A stretch of DNA of 64,000 nt from Piezodorus guildinii (taxonomy: Eukaryota > Arthropoda > Insecta > Hemiptera > Pentatomidae). The notes under the pieces were generated by a model. It was not told where the DNA came from. It was given only the letters and a program-made list of their open reading frames with translations, and did not search any database. A program made the position numbers and the translations under genes. The stretch spans positions 55,044,725 through 55,108,724 of the forward strand of contig CM041293.1 in the NCBI GenBank assembly GCA_023052935.1. The letters are read 5' to 3'. The stretch's first letter is position 1; each line of letters begins with the position of its first letter. Positions 21,706 through 33,411 of this stretch are shown here, piece by piece.

Positions 21706-22681
21706 TAACCATATGGTAACTTGTTAAACCTTTGTTTCTTACCAATTTGTAAGTGTGCTTCATAAAGTCACACATCATCTCAGGAATTTGAGAGCTTGGG
21801 GTTATATTGTTACTATTTGTAAAAAACTTATGAACAAATTGACGTAAGCCAGGAACATTTCTCAATTTTTCTGTTACATTACTTACACTTCTTGGATTCA
21901 TATGAATTAATTTGCCCCCTACCTTATTTGTACCAGCTCTTAAAGATTGTAATCTCTTAGTAAGGAATGCATTCCAATGTGCCGGTTGAATATTCTTACA
22001 GATTGTTAGCAAAATGATATGAGCAACCATAAATGATATATCTAGAGGAACTGGAGGCCCTCCGACACTAGTATAGACAAAAGGAACCGCGGAAGCTACT
22101 AATTCTCCTTTTTTCTGTTCCAGAAATTCCATGTATTGTTCATTAAAATTGGGGTGAGCTGACAAGCAGCTTAAAAATAAAATCATTGGTTCGCAATTAT
22201 CATTTACAACCCAAGTCCCATTAGCGAAGCTTATAAATTTTGTCTTATAGACCCTCAAAGTATATTCATCAATCGGGTAAACAGCTCCATAACATGTAGG
22301 AGAAGCATCACAAATAGGTATTCTAGGCATTTCTGCATCACTAACAAATGGCCATATGGGGCAATTATGTTCATCTAATTGAACATTTGGATTCTTGTAG
22401 TACAAGATTAACAACTTTACATGGTAGCTTGTGATATAGTAACCTGCACTTTCACAAAGAACTGTGTAATATTGATTTGGAGTAATAGCTGCTTCTCCTA
22501 CAACTAGTTGAATACATAAAATTTTTACATTGGTTGAACTTTTATCTATATTTGGGTTTACAGTTAGAAATTGATTATTCTCCCCTACTCTCAAGTTAAT
22601 CATACATTCACGGTCCTCTATCACGGTTTCTATGATGTCTGCAGTTATCATATCCATATTATTAACTGCTTGCTGCTCCAT
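21662..22681 (-). CDS. Captured ORF of unknown family, possible viral nucleoprotein relic (copy 1)
   Basis: 339 intact codons sit where gag, protease and RT should be. The first Met (MEQQAVNNMD) follows an AT-rich leader. There is no CCHC knuckle, no protease motif and no capsid pattern I recognise. The centre is rich in hydrophobic helices (for example DISFMVAHIILLTICKNI) followed by a basic stretch (LTKRLQSLRAGTNKVGGK). Size, helical character and a long 5' leader fit a nucleoprotein from a non-segmented negative-strand RNA virus such as a chuvirus or relative, a group whose N genes are often found as endogenous copies in arthropods. This assignment is an inference by general character only. 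The last dozen or so codons run out of frame into the RNase H sequence and end at TAG. Confidence 0.7.
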   Translation of the reverse strand: MEQQAVNNMDMITADIIETVIEDRECMINLRVGENNQFLTVNPNIDKSSTNVKILCIQLVVGEAAITPNQYYTVLCESAGYYITSYHVKLLILYYKNPNVQLDEHNCPIWPFVSDAEMPRIPICDASPTCYGAVYPIDEYTLRVYKTKFISFANGTWVVNDNCEPMILFLSCLSAHPNFNEQYMEFLEQKKGELVASAVPFVYTSVGGPPVPLDISFMVAHIILLTICKNIQPAHWNAFLTKRLQSLRAGTNKVGGKLIHMNPRSVSNVTEKLRNVPGLRQFVHKFFTNSNNITPSSQIPEMMCDFMKHTYKLVRNKGLTSYHMVKRFLQEPLTHLQLA

Positions 22682-22901
22682 TTTGAATAAATATGATAGT
22701 GTAAAAATTTAGAAGTATAATTAATCACTAAAGTTGAAATGAGGAAAATGAATTGAATAAAATAATATCTAATGAATTTATTATGAACTACTAAATAAAT
22801 AAATTTAATAAAATCTAGCTAATAAAATAGAATAAACAAAATACTTGAATATAATTTATTAGTTCTAGACCAAATTCAACATTCAGTCTAAATTCAAATC
22901 A

Positions 22902-23187
22902 ATTTTCGAACAACGGATTGGTTGCGTACCATTACAGTGTAAATTGAGATTGCGTGAAAATGTAAAACCCGTATGTTTAAAATCAAGAGAATTGCCATTT
23001 GCTCTAAAAACCAAAGTAGAAGAAGAACTTAAAAATCTTGAAAGAGATGGAATCATAACACCAGTTCAGGTTAGTGATTGGGCATCACCGTTGGTTGTCA
23101 TACCAAAGCCCGATGGTTCGGTAAGGCTTTGTGTTGATTACAAAGTTGCTGTCAATCCACATCTCCTCTCAGCACATTATCCCATCC
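22902..23187 (+). pseudogene. Inverted RT N-terminal fragment of the same element family (copy 1)
   Basis: On the plus strand, opposite to the rest of the element: IFEQRIGCVPLQ, then KTKVEEELKNLERDGIITPV, SDWASPLVVIPKPDGSVRLC and VDYKVAVNPHLLSAHYPI. This is the fingers part of a Ty3/gypsy RT and stops before the catalytic Asp residues. It ends inside the primer-binding site, which shares TCCCATC with the expected RT sequence. Confidence 0.85.
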
Positions 23188-23196
23188 TCGTCGCCA
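23180..23196 (-). promoter_or_regulatory. Primer-binding site, tRNA-Ser type (copy 1)
   Basis: Plus strand TCCCATCCTCGTCGCCA equals the 3' end, with CCA, of arthropod-type tRNA-Ser(GCU) as I recall it. The minus strand TGGCGACGAGGATGGGA starts 4 bases inside the LTR, the normal place for a primer site, and fixes the element orientation as minus. Confidence 0.8.
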
Positions 23197-23200
23197 ATTT

Positions 23201-23377
23201 TGCTATGTTGAAAAGGTGTAAATTAATGTATAGAACAATTGAAAAAGAAAGAAAATACACTTATATTTGAACAGAAAAATAATTCACAAGAAACGTAACG
23301 CTCTAATTCCAACTGGTAACTTAACATATGTTTTCTTCTATATTTAATTCTTATTAATAATCAAAATAAACATAACA
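23201..23377 (-). repeat. 5' LTR (copy 1)
   Basis: 177 bp, same as 19708-19884 except one visible base. Followed by target duplication GATTA. Confidence 0.9.
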
Positions 23378-23382
23378 GATTA

Positions 23383-23510
23383 TCTATTGGAGTGCTGCAA
23401 ATGGGCAGTTTTTGTTCATGTCTTTTTCATGTGTTTTATCTAACAGCTAATTTACTAGATGTATTAATCAATACAGTTGTAAATAAATAAATAATAGATA
23501 GAGGAAAAAA
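23383..23510 (+). repeat. Jockey-type LINE 3' UTR, continued (copy 1)
   Basis: TCTATTGGAGTGC...GTAAATAAATAAATAATAG and a poly(A) tract continue the LINE relic across the LTR insertion. Confidence 0.65.
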
Positions 23511-24956
23511 AAAAAGAAATTAACGATGATTTTTTTTCTCTGATTTTCAGGAGTCAAAGGCATAAAAAAAAATATGATCATGTTTTTTAAGCGAAAAGCC
23601 AATTTTTAGTGGAAGAAAGAAATCTTAAATATATATTTTTTTTAACCTTTTTGAAAAGTGTCAATCATCGATTTGAAACCGATTTCAGAAAATGTCTTTT
23701 AAACTCTACTATATACAGTAATTTTTAATGAAGTTGAACAATATGAAAAAAAAACTTACTATTTTCTAAAATCTTGCATTTAACTCATATTTCTTATTAT
23801 ATTTGAAAAATGTGTAAACAATTCTTTCACTCCAAAAATTCATCATTCCATTTATTATAAAACATTTTCAATCATTTTACTACAACACGATTGGATAAAA
23901 GTTATGTTTTTGAAACACGCGCCAGGCTACTAGCGCTCTATAACGCCGTCTATTAAGTCACTATCAATCATATGTTCTAAGGTATTACTTGTCATCAGAG
24001 GTATTCTGTATATATTTTCCTCGGGAGGATGTATTTTCAGTAAAAAAAAAAATACATTTTTCTACGCATTTTTCGATAATGTATAAGTTTATGGAAAAAG
24101 ATCAGTTTTTATTTTTTTTTTCATATTGTTCCACTACTCCGAAAAATTCGAAAACAAATCTTCAGTTCAGAGGAGCATAAAAGACATTTTCTGACAAAAT
24201 TTGGTGTGACACCTTTTTTCGGAACTATCACGTTTAACCAAGATTCTAAACTTTGGTTGGATGCGGGTTATTTGATTTTCACCATTAAAACGTGGATTCT
24301 AGATATACTGTAGATTCCTTCTGGATGGGAGCCATCTTTTGCAAATCTCTTGGTGGGTGAAGTTCATTTAGTGAAAGCCCAAGTTGGGCTTGCGAACCTC
24401 CGAGTCGGCCTCGAGTCTCAGACGGCCATAAAAAATTTTATGACACATTTGATGAGCCAGTTTTAGGGAGTTCTCCTTCTCCCCCCACCATTCCCATTCT
24501 CTTTGCCATAAAACCGTTATTGAATTCGGAAACGGTTGGGTATCATCCCATTTAATAATTTTAAATTAAAGACAACTCTCAGTAATGGTTTGTTCACGTT
24601 TTTTTGTTGATCTTGGTGTTTTTTAAAGCTTGTTCGCGATCAGCGACTCCCTTTGATACAGTTAGTAAATATAAACCTGAAGATTCCATGCTAGTACCAT
24701 CCATCCTCTCCATACATTATTATATCAAATGACTACTGTCTGAGTATAAATATCCGAGTTCAGATTTAACATATTTTTTATCTACAGTACAAGAATGTTT
24801 TTTAGATAAATATTTATCTACAAAGTTGTAAAAGACAGTGTTAATTGACATATAGGGCATAAACTTAAGTGATCATTATACGTAAAATTTTAATCTTGTT
24901 ATATTATTTAATATAGAACTAATGATTCTAACGAAAATTAATACGATTCTTTACAC
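23511..24956. other. Unrecognised DNA (copy 1)
   Basis: AT-rich with a less AT-rich block at 24210-24500. No recognised gene, although the minus strand holds short open stretches. The 63-codon frame at 23989-24180 is not supported. Confidence 0.35.
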
Positions 24957-25472
24957 AGTTTACTTTAACTTACCTTTATATGAAATATATAGTAAGAAAA
25001 AGTATTGCGATCGAAAAAATTTTTGAATTCCAGTTTTCAACGGAAATATACGTTTTAGGGCCCTCTGAGTCCAAATAACCACACTCCGAAAAATGTTCTG
25101 TGTGTGTGTGTGTGTGTGGTAAGTCTAGCGCAAAAGCGAAAAGTTTTACGGATATGAAATTTCATATTTAATACAACTTTACGCCCGAGATGTTACAGTA
25201 GCTTTTTCATCAAAAACGGCTCTAACGATTTTGATTAAACACGCTGTATCGATGTCAAATTTGATGAGCTTTAATATGATATAGGTCACATTCTGATTGA
25301 TATAGTCTGACAGGGCTTAAATGTTGATTTCTTAAATTTTCTTCCTATAAACTGTCTTTAATTGTGTACATTCTAAAAGACTAACCATATCATCTTAATG
25401 ACATTGATGAAGTAGGCTAAATATACATGTTGGACGAATTTGATGACCTACTGAAGGTTAAAAGCGAAAAAC

Positions 25473-25526
<54 letters not shown>

Positions 25527-25662
25527 TATTAACAGTAATTTAGACGTATATAAATTGGAAAAAGAAATATTTCAGAAAAAATATTATTTATGCACCAAGT
25601 TGTAAAAGTTAATATAATGTGACGAATAGAGAATAAACCTATGTTTATGTGTAATAAACCTA
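24957..25662 (-). repeat. R1 copy, reverse, with 51-base poly(T) (copy 1)
   Basis: Head AACTTACCTTTATATGAAATA, (TG)n at 25100-25116, and the TGACAGGGCTTAAATG block. A run of 51 T occupies 25475-25525. The body is cut at the tandem-unit junction. Confidence 0.75.
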
Positions 25663-26287
25663 TGTGTTGCCCGCACCAGATTGTTTCCAGTTTAGTTATA
25701 TTAAAATCACAAACGAAATAAAAAGCTAGAGAAAGTTTTGCGATCGTTTTTGGATTTGCTGATTTTGTATTTTTAACACCAATCGATCTTTGGATCAGGC
25801 GAACCAAAATAACCTGGACCCGCAAAAATCTTTGCCAGCGTCTTGCGTTGCTAGCCTTAAAATCTAGTGCCCGCAACACACGACTTTCACTTACCTATGA
25901 ATATATGAAATATATTATATGGAAGAGTATTGCGATAATGAAAATTTTTGAACTCCAGTTTTCAACGGAAATTCGCCCTTGAGTTGAAATAATCAAATCG
26001 CGCGAAAAGGCCTTAGATTTTCTTAAATAGTGCTTCAACGATTTTATTATACCCGGTGCGTCTATTATATTATATTATACCCTGTGTTTAGTTTCTTATA
26101 GCTCAAAATACGATAAGTTGTATACAATTGAAATGTCCTTTTTTTGAGGCATATATGCTTGGGATGTTTTAGTAACAACTTGTCGAACAGAAGTGACAAA
26201 TTATAAGAATTACTTAAGACCTAGCATTTTTCACGATTTTCTCAAATACAGCTCGAACTACTTTGGTTAAACTCCTTATAGTCCGGA

Positions 26288-26882
26288 CAATAGAGGTTGA
26301 GAAGGAGGCTTCACCCTACAAAAGGTGCGAAATTTAACTTTATTTTTAATTTGTAGTTTAGGACTATTAGATAGTTCTTGTCATCCCCACCGTTTTGATA
26401 TGTCCGCCATCTTGAAAACCCGTCAAAAACTGTCACTTTTTTTTCGATTTTAAGGTGTATTTATAAACATTTAGACAACAAAATTTCTTATAGATTCGGT
26501 ACAATTTTTTTGTAGGTCCAAGCGTATTTGAGAAGGCGAAAATAGAGATTTGGCAAACTTTTTACTTTCGTTCCACTTTATGAAGCAAAAACAAGGTTAA
26601 GACTTGGTCTCAGCGAAACGTTTATAGGATAAAATTTGTACAGATTTTAATGGTTATTAAATTAAATAAACCTAAAAATCGAAAATTTTATTGGGAATAA
26701 ACTAAAGGATAAAAACTTAATAAAGTGCCAAGTTTTTGACTGTTTTTTCAAGATTATGGAAGAAGCAGAAGGGTGGCTAGGGGATGACGAAAACTTCGAT
26801 TAATCACTAACTAATGATCCTAAACAATACCAACAAATATAATAAAATGACGCACCTTTTGTAGGATGAACTTCCTCTATTG
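26288..26882. mobile_element. 595-bp MITE (copy 2)
   Basis: Counterpart of 14583-15177 with the same CAATAGAGG inverted ends. Confidence 0.75.
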
Positions 26883-28734
26883 ACTGGGACCATTATCAAT
26901 GTAAAATTTAATTTGCTTTAAATTGTATTTTTAAAATTTAATATCAGTAATATATATATATATATATAACTGATAATATACTACATATAATAGGTATATA
27001 CTATATATAATTGGTTCTTAAATTGATTTTAACAGCGGAGGCAAGTGAAATTCGTCACTCACCAGATTTTTTTTATATCTGTCATAAGAAGAATTGTTTT
27101 TTTTTTTTTTTTTAATTTTAAATCTGAGAATAAAAACAAATAGTAGGTATTCAACACTTTATTGATTCAAAACTCTTACTATATTAAAAGTATTTAGATT
27201 AGCTTTCCCATTATTTTCTCAAAGTAATTCTTTCATAAATAGTTGTCAAGTTTGTTTACTGTTTATTTCGATTTAAGTTACTAAACTTTATGATTCCCTA
27301 CCTTGGTGGTGCATTAAATATTTTGCATGAAAACAAATGTACTGTTTTGTAAAAAAAAAAGCCGTCAATATTTAGAATGGAAATTGGAAAAAAATAGTTG
27401 TTTCGACGAAAATAAATTTTATGTAAAGAAATATACAAGTAATAGCAATAAAATTAATTTGATCTTTATTTTTTGTTAATTGTATTAAAAATATATGTAT
27501 ATTTTACTAATATAAATTATTATATTATGCGGTTGATGCCGTTAACTATTAAAAACCGGTTAAAATTTGTATCGCATTCTCCTAAAGTGACTATAAACAT
27601 GCACATTTTCTACTGAAATATGTTAATTGGTGAAAAGAAATTTTTTTTTTTAGGGTTTTGTGTTTCTGATTTTAACACTTTTATCTAAAACTTGAAAACA
27701 TTTAAAAGAGTTAGAAAACTATATTTAATACTTACTTTTGGAAAAAAGAAAAAAACTGTTAGATGTATTTTTAACGACTATGATACAAGAATTATATTTT
27801 CTTTATATTACAATATCTGTATATTTAAACAAATACATGAGATATGCTGATTTAAATAAATAAATAAAATCCCAATAACGTCATTCAAAAGCTCTTAACT
27901 GACAGTGGGCAATTTTTTATTTATTAATGTTTGCAGATTTGTGTTTACTGGTTTACGGTTGCCTTACATACTTACATAATGTTTACTCGTTCATATCATT
28001 TTTAAGACTTTTAATCCTTAAATCTCTCAACGTGTTCAAAGTCGATTGATACAAATATGTCGAAATATAAATTTCGAAAAAAAGGCCTTTGGTACCTTTT
28101 GGAAATCAACGCCTCAATTCATGAACCTACAGAAAAACCTTCTTCAAACCTTTGGTACTTTCCAATATCCTGATTATCGTGACTTAACTCATTTTGCATT
28201 TCTGGATTACGATAGGAATCTTTGGAGGACTGGGTATCGGGACCAGGGCCGAAGGCATTCAACCTCTTGGTGTAATATTTCCTCTCTTGTGTCTCCTTGG
28301 AAACACAAAAAAAAAAAGAGAAAAGAAAAAAAATGCGCTATTGTTCTGAGAAGCCGGTCCAGAAGCCTGTTCTATCCCGATTTATACAAGAGGCTTCTTT
28401 TAACTACCAATCCCTCTTCATAATGTTCTGAACCGGCCAGCGTCTGTATCTGTCTGCGCTTCAAGGTGCTAACTAGGAGGTCTTCTCCATTCTTGGGGAT
28501 GGTCCTGTGAACCACGTCTCTTTTTACAGCTCATTTAATTCACCCCTAACCAAGTTTAGGTCATTAGTTAAGATTATAACTTTAGTTAATGTCATTGCAG
28601 AAATTAAAATCTAGTGTTAGGAAGAAAACAACTTTCTGGTTTCAATCAATCGAGAAGTTTTAAATAATATTCAATTTTTTTTTTTAGATTAAGTACCAAA
28701 TCAATAGAAGTTATCATCTTTAACAAAACCATGA
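26883..28734. other. R1 end and AT-rich DNA (copy 2)
   Basis: Counterpart of 15178-17029: R1 right end to about 27068, then unknown AT-rich sequence. The 125-codon frame at 28046-28423 is identical to copy 1 and not supported as a gene. Confidence 0.4.
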
Positions 28735-29005
28735 TTTTATGTGGATAGAAGACTAGTCTACTGTTCCTCTGGTCTGGGTTCGAATCCCGGCTGTGTCAGA
28801 ATATAATTTATTCTATATATATAAACTCGGCCCACTCGACTGTATGGAGACCCTCCTGGGGCATACCCAGCCTCTAAAAAACTGTATACCTGGCTGAGTG
28901 TGATCTCGGCCTAATCACCTCATTGCACGGCCGTTGGTCTAAAAACAGCACGATTCTTTATATGTACTGATCTCAAGACCCTTCATGGGTTGGAGAGACA
29001 CAGGT
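28735..29005 (+). repeat. tRNA-derived SINE-like repeat (copy 2)
   Basis: B box GGTTCGAATCC at 28777-28787. One extra A against copy 1 after AGCCTCTAAAAA. Confidence 0.6.
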
Positions 29006-30945
29006 ATTCTTTTTTTTTTTCTTTTATTTACCTATATGTGAAATATATATTTAGGGAAAGTATTGCGATCATGAAAATTTACGATTCCTGTATTTGACGG
29101 AATTATATTTTTTTCGGGTCCCTCAAGGCCAGCCAACTAATGAAATCGTAGAGAAATGGTCTGTGTGTTTATGATAATTCTTGCACAAATCAACTATATA
29201 ATTCTTGTGATCAAGACAACTATACGCCCGAGATGTTTATCCAACATTGTATTATTGTAAAAGTTAATCTTATGTATAAAAAATTGTAAAAGTTCGTGTG
29301 AAGTGGCAGTAACTTATTGCTGATTATTATTTTTGCCAATTTTATATTGTTATATTATTATCTTAAGCAGATTTTTCTAACGATACTGAATGAACTTTTT
29401 TTTTTATAATAGTTCTTAAATTGACTTTAATATCCGATATAAGTGAATGCCGTGTGTAACCCAAACCAGATTTATTCAAATTTAGAATCAGTTAATCACA
29501 ATTTAGGTAATAATTTTGATTTCGATACATTAATTTATATTGCTTCAATATAGGTTTTCATAACTTCCAATTGAGACGTTGATTTCCAAGAGGTACTAAA
29601 GGACATTTTTTACGAAATTGATTTTTTTACTCATCATATAGTTTTATCTAAATTTTCTATTTGATTTTATCTAATGAACTCTCGAGTCCTTAAAAAACGC
29701 GATTTAAAAATGCAGTCATTTTTTAAGAGTACTAAATACGCAATAATTTTTGTTCCAAATCATTCTAAAAAAAATTATTTCATAACTTTAATATAATGTT
29801 ATTATTATAGTAAAAATATAATTCTAAATTTTAATGCAAATAAGTCCCAAATTAGCTAGTTTAATAATATAGTAATGAGAGATTTTCGCGCATCCTGTAA
29901 AATTTCCTAGAATGGATATAGTACCTTTTGGAAATCAACGCCTTAATTGTGTAGCACGCACATAACATATTCTTGCTATGTAAGATTTTAAAACTTAATT
30001 AATGAATTATATCTATTTTAAATAAATCACCTTTGTCTCAAATGAATTATCATCTGTAATTTTTGATTTGCTGAGTATAAATATTTAATGGTTTATTGGA
30101 TTTGAATAATTCAGTTAAATGTGAACTTGAAACATTTCTCCTATTTTTCGTTGCAATGCTAACCATTGTCTCTTAGGTATTTTCATTTATTTTTCTGTTA
30201 CTTTGAGAATTACAATATTTAAGTAATAAGGTTAATTTTCATCTCTCTGTGCTTTTGTTTCGCTATTATTTATTTATTATTATTAGTCAGGAGAGGAAAC
30301 CCGCTGTTCTAGGCTTTCAATATTTATCTACTTATAAAATTGTTGATATCAATGTTTACCTTAAATGTAAACCTATGATACATGAAGTATAAATTAAAAT
30401 AATTAATTATTTCCATATTACAAAAGGAAAAATCTGGTGCACGCAAAACTAGACATTCACTTACCTCTATAATTTTTATTAATTCAACAATTTTTAAACA
30501 AAAATAAATTGTTAAAGAATTATTTAAATTGGATTTTAATAGAAACATGTGTTTTATTAAATAATCTATTATATTATTATTATTACAATCAGTTTGTTTT
30601 ATCGGTTTTCATCACTCTCCGTTAACTTTTACAATAGTATATATAAGATAATATTCTTTCTAAAATCTGGCTTTCCAAAGACTTTTTTTTTTTTTTTTAC
30701 TCAAACTTGGGGAATCGATTTGGTGTCAAATAAACGGAATTCACCTTAATTTGTAGCTTTTAAATTCAAACGATTTTCGAGATTTTTTAAAAAACCTCTT
30801 TTCGATTTTTTTTTTTAATAGTAAAATTTGGAATTAATTAATGATAATTGTGTGAATGAGATCTTATATCACTATTACTAATGTTCATATAGAAACACAT
30901 TGTAATATATCTTAATAAATAAATATTATATTAAAAAAAAAAATA
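29006..30945. other. R1 fragments, spacer and LINE tail (copy 2)
   Basis: Counterpart of 17301-19244: R1 reverse copy to about 29473, AT-rich spacer, R1 forward fragment about 30430-30725, and LINE-type tail with poly(A) about 30835-30945. Confidence 0.55.
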
Positions 30946-31412
30946 AATAACTAGGACTTCCATTTGACAAACGCCTATCATGGAATCCCCCCACTTGACT
31001 GAAACGACAAGAAACTGCTCACCGCTTTTGGTTACTTCAGCACTTACTCGACAGACGCTCTAATTTCCACTTAACTACAAAATACTCATCTACATGACCA
31101 TCATAAGACCTATCTGGACTTACGGGGTTGAGCTTTCGGGCTCGACTAAACCATCAAATTCTTCCCTTCTTCGATCCTTACAATCCAAAATCCTTCTAAA
31201 AATCCTAAAGGCTCCTTACTTCCTCACGAACAAGCTCATCCATAAAGATCTTAATATTCCTTATGTAGCTGATTTAGCCCGAACCAGGTACCAATCCTTC
31301 CATGACAAACTCCACTCCCACTCTAACCCACTAGTTTCAATTCTAGCTTCCTCTTTCAATTCTCCGAGGCGTCTGAGAAGAAGATGGCCTCGAGACATTT
31401 TAGTTTAGATTA
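30946..31412 (+). pseudogene. Jockey-type LINE RT C-terminus, decayed (copy 2)
   Basis: Same stop and frame changes as copy 1, with the 104-codon run at 31094-31408. The shared lesions show that decay preceded the 11.7-kb amplification. Confidence 0.8.
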
Positions 31413-31601
31413 TGCTATGTTGAAAAGGTGTAAATTAATGTATAGAACAATTGAAAAAGAAAGAAAATACACTTATATTTGAACAGAAAAATAATTCACA
31501 AGAAACGTAACACTCTAATTCCAACTGGTAACTTAACATATGTTTTCTTCTATATTTAATTCTTATTAATAATCAAAATAAACATAACAACTCTCCGCGG
31601 C

Positions 31602-33411
31602 TTAATATAAAACGTAATCGGAGAAGTGTGTTGGTCTTCTATGATGTCTTTGTGATCTGCGAAGAGGCGGGTTTTCTTGTTGACCGTCTACATCAGCTGC
31701 AGTTGCAGGACCGGCAGCTACAGGTTCAGGTTCAGGTTCAGGCTCAGTTGTTGAAGTCCCTTCTGCTGGTACAGTGGCACTGTTAGATGGTTGCCGGAGT
31801 TGTTTGTCCCAGAAGGTAATGGTATTACCGTTTTTCATACTTGGTGCTACCTCTTTAGAAGGGTGTACTCCTGGCAGTTCTGGTATGTATACCAGGCGCA
31901 ATTGATCTATGTGTCGCTTTAGAGTATACCCATCTCCGTCTAATATGATTAGATAATGTAATTTGCCAAATGTTTTTAGCACCGTTCCAAATCTCCAAGA
32001 CGGCTTGTTGTTAGAGTACCATCTAGCTTGTACCCTGTCACCTATTTTAAGTTTTCGAACTTTTTTGTTTAAATACATTGTACTAGGTTTATCAAAACAT
32101 CTAGGTGGTTTAAGAGCGTCTAATTTTATATTGATTCTTCTATTAAGATATAATTCTGCTGGTGACTTTCCACAAGCCAAAGGCGTCGAACGATATCGCA
32201 GCAGAATTTCTTGTACTTTGGTCTGAAGGGGCAGTGTCAGTTTTGACATTGCCTTTAACTTACTTTTCAGAGTTTGGACATTCCTCTCTGCCAACCCATT
32301 TGTCGCTGGATGTCCCGGAGCTATAAACTTTTGTTTGATTCCCGCATTGAAACAAAATTTGATAAACCCTTCGCTCTTGAAAATTGATGCGTTATCGGAG
32401 ACTAATATTCTTGGAAATCCATGAATGTAAAATATGGATTGAAGCAAATTGATTGTTCCTTGAGACGTAGGAGTTTCTCTTGTTAATCGGACTTCCACCC
32501 ATCTTGATTTCGCGTCCACCAGTACCAAAAAATAATGGTTTTCGTATGGTCCAGCGTAATCTATGTGAACTCTCTCGAAATTTTCTGTCGGCTCCTCCCA
32601 GGAATGGATTGGAGCCTTCTCCGGATTTTTCCTAACGCTGGCACATTCTGGACAAGACTTCACAAGCTTCTCAATTTCTTTGTCAATATTTTTCCAATAA
32701 ACATACCTTCTTGCTAGCTGTTTCATTTTCACTATACCTGTGTGTGTATGATGTAGTTCCTTTAACACCTCTTCTCGAAGAGCATGCGGTATTACAATCC
32801 GTTGACCTTTGAAAATAATCCCATTTTGTAGATAATATTCTGAATCATAGCAATCCTTATTTAAAAGGTCGCATTTAATTTTTGACAACTCTTCATCTTT
32901 TGCTGTTTCCTCTGCTAGTGTTTTGTAATTCAATGATTCATTTGAAATGTTGTATACGAGTTCATTTGAAATTAAATCGACTTCTGTATTTATCTCTTCT
33001 TCGATTGATGTTGTGTCTTCCTGCAGTGGTGCTCTTGAAAGGTAGTCTGCATGGACATTTTCTTCAGCTGGACGATGTTGAATCTTGTAATCGAAATTGG
33101 TTAGCCATGCTGCATATCTGAGTAATCTAGCAGAAGTCATTGCGGGTAGGTTTGTACTTTCATGAAAAATTCTACTTAATGGTTTGTTATCAGTTACTAA
33201 GGTGAAGGTTTTGCCAAATAAGAAATAATAAAATTTTTTCAAGGAAAATACTATGGCGAGTGCCTCTTTGTCCAACTGACTATAGTTCATTTCAGATTTT
33301 GAAAGAGACCTAGAAACAAATGCGATTGGTTTTTCTATACCTTGGACTACATGTGATAAAACACCTTGTAGGCCAGTTGGAGATGCGTCAGTGGCTCTTG
33401 TAAGAATCTTT
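31602..33411 (-). CDS. pol: RNase H-integrase remnant of Pol (copy 2)
   Basis: Open from 33411, first Met at 33290 (562 codons from there). It has the same RNase H and D,D(35)E residues as copy 1. It lacks the one-base deletion of copy 1 and ends HFSDYVLY just inside the 3' LTR boundary. Copy 3 has the same end, so this is the likely original C-terminus. It is the best-preserved of the three. Confidence 0.9.

Larger units (their letters stand above)
19708..23377 (-). mobile_element. Chimeric LTR retrotransposon with captured virus-like ORF (copy 1)
   Basis: Two direct 177-bp LTRs with TG...CA ends are flanked by GATTA (19703-19707, 23378-23382). Minus-strand order: 5' LTR (23201-23377), tRNA-Ser primer site, an inverted RT fragment, non-coding leader, 339-codon unknown ORF, RNase H-integrase, weak purine tract (GCGGAGAG), 3' LTR. 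gag, protease and most of RT are absent, so movement would need helper proteins. The pol sequence and the tRNA-Ser primer resemble the Mag lineage of Ty3/gypsy. The LTRs differ at one visible site, so insertion was recent. Confidence 0.9.
13958..25662. repeat. 11.7-kb tandem unit, copy 1
   Basis: First of three head-to-tail copies. Homology with copies 2 and 3 starts at TGTGTTGCCCGCACCAG. Length 11,705 bp. It contains R1 copies, a 595-bp MITE, a SINE, LINE relics and the chimeric LTR element. Confidence 0.95.

Noticed and set aside
21662..22681. Calling the captured ORF a standard Gag
   Set aside because: It has no zinc knuckle, no basic nucleocapsid tail and no recognisable capsid motif, and its 3' end is spliced out of frame onto RNase H.
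23989..24180. 63-codon ORF in the unit spacer
   Set aside because: AT-rich composition, low complexity, no motif.
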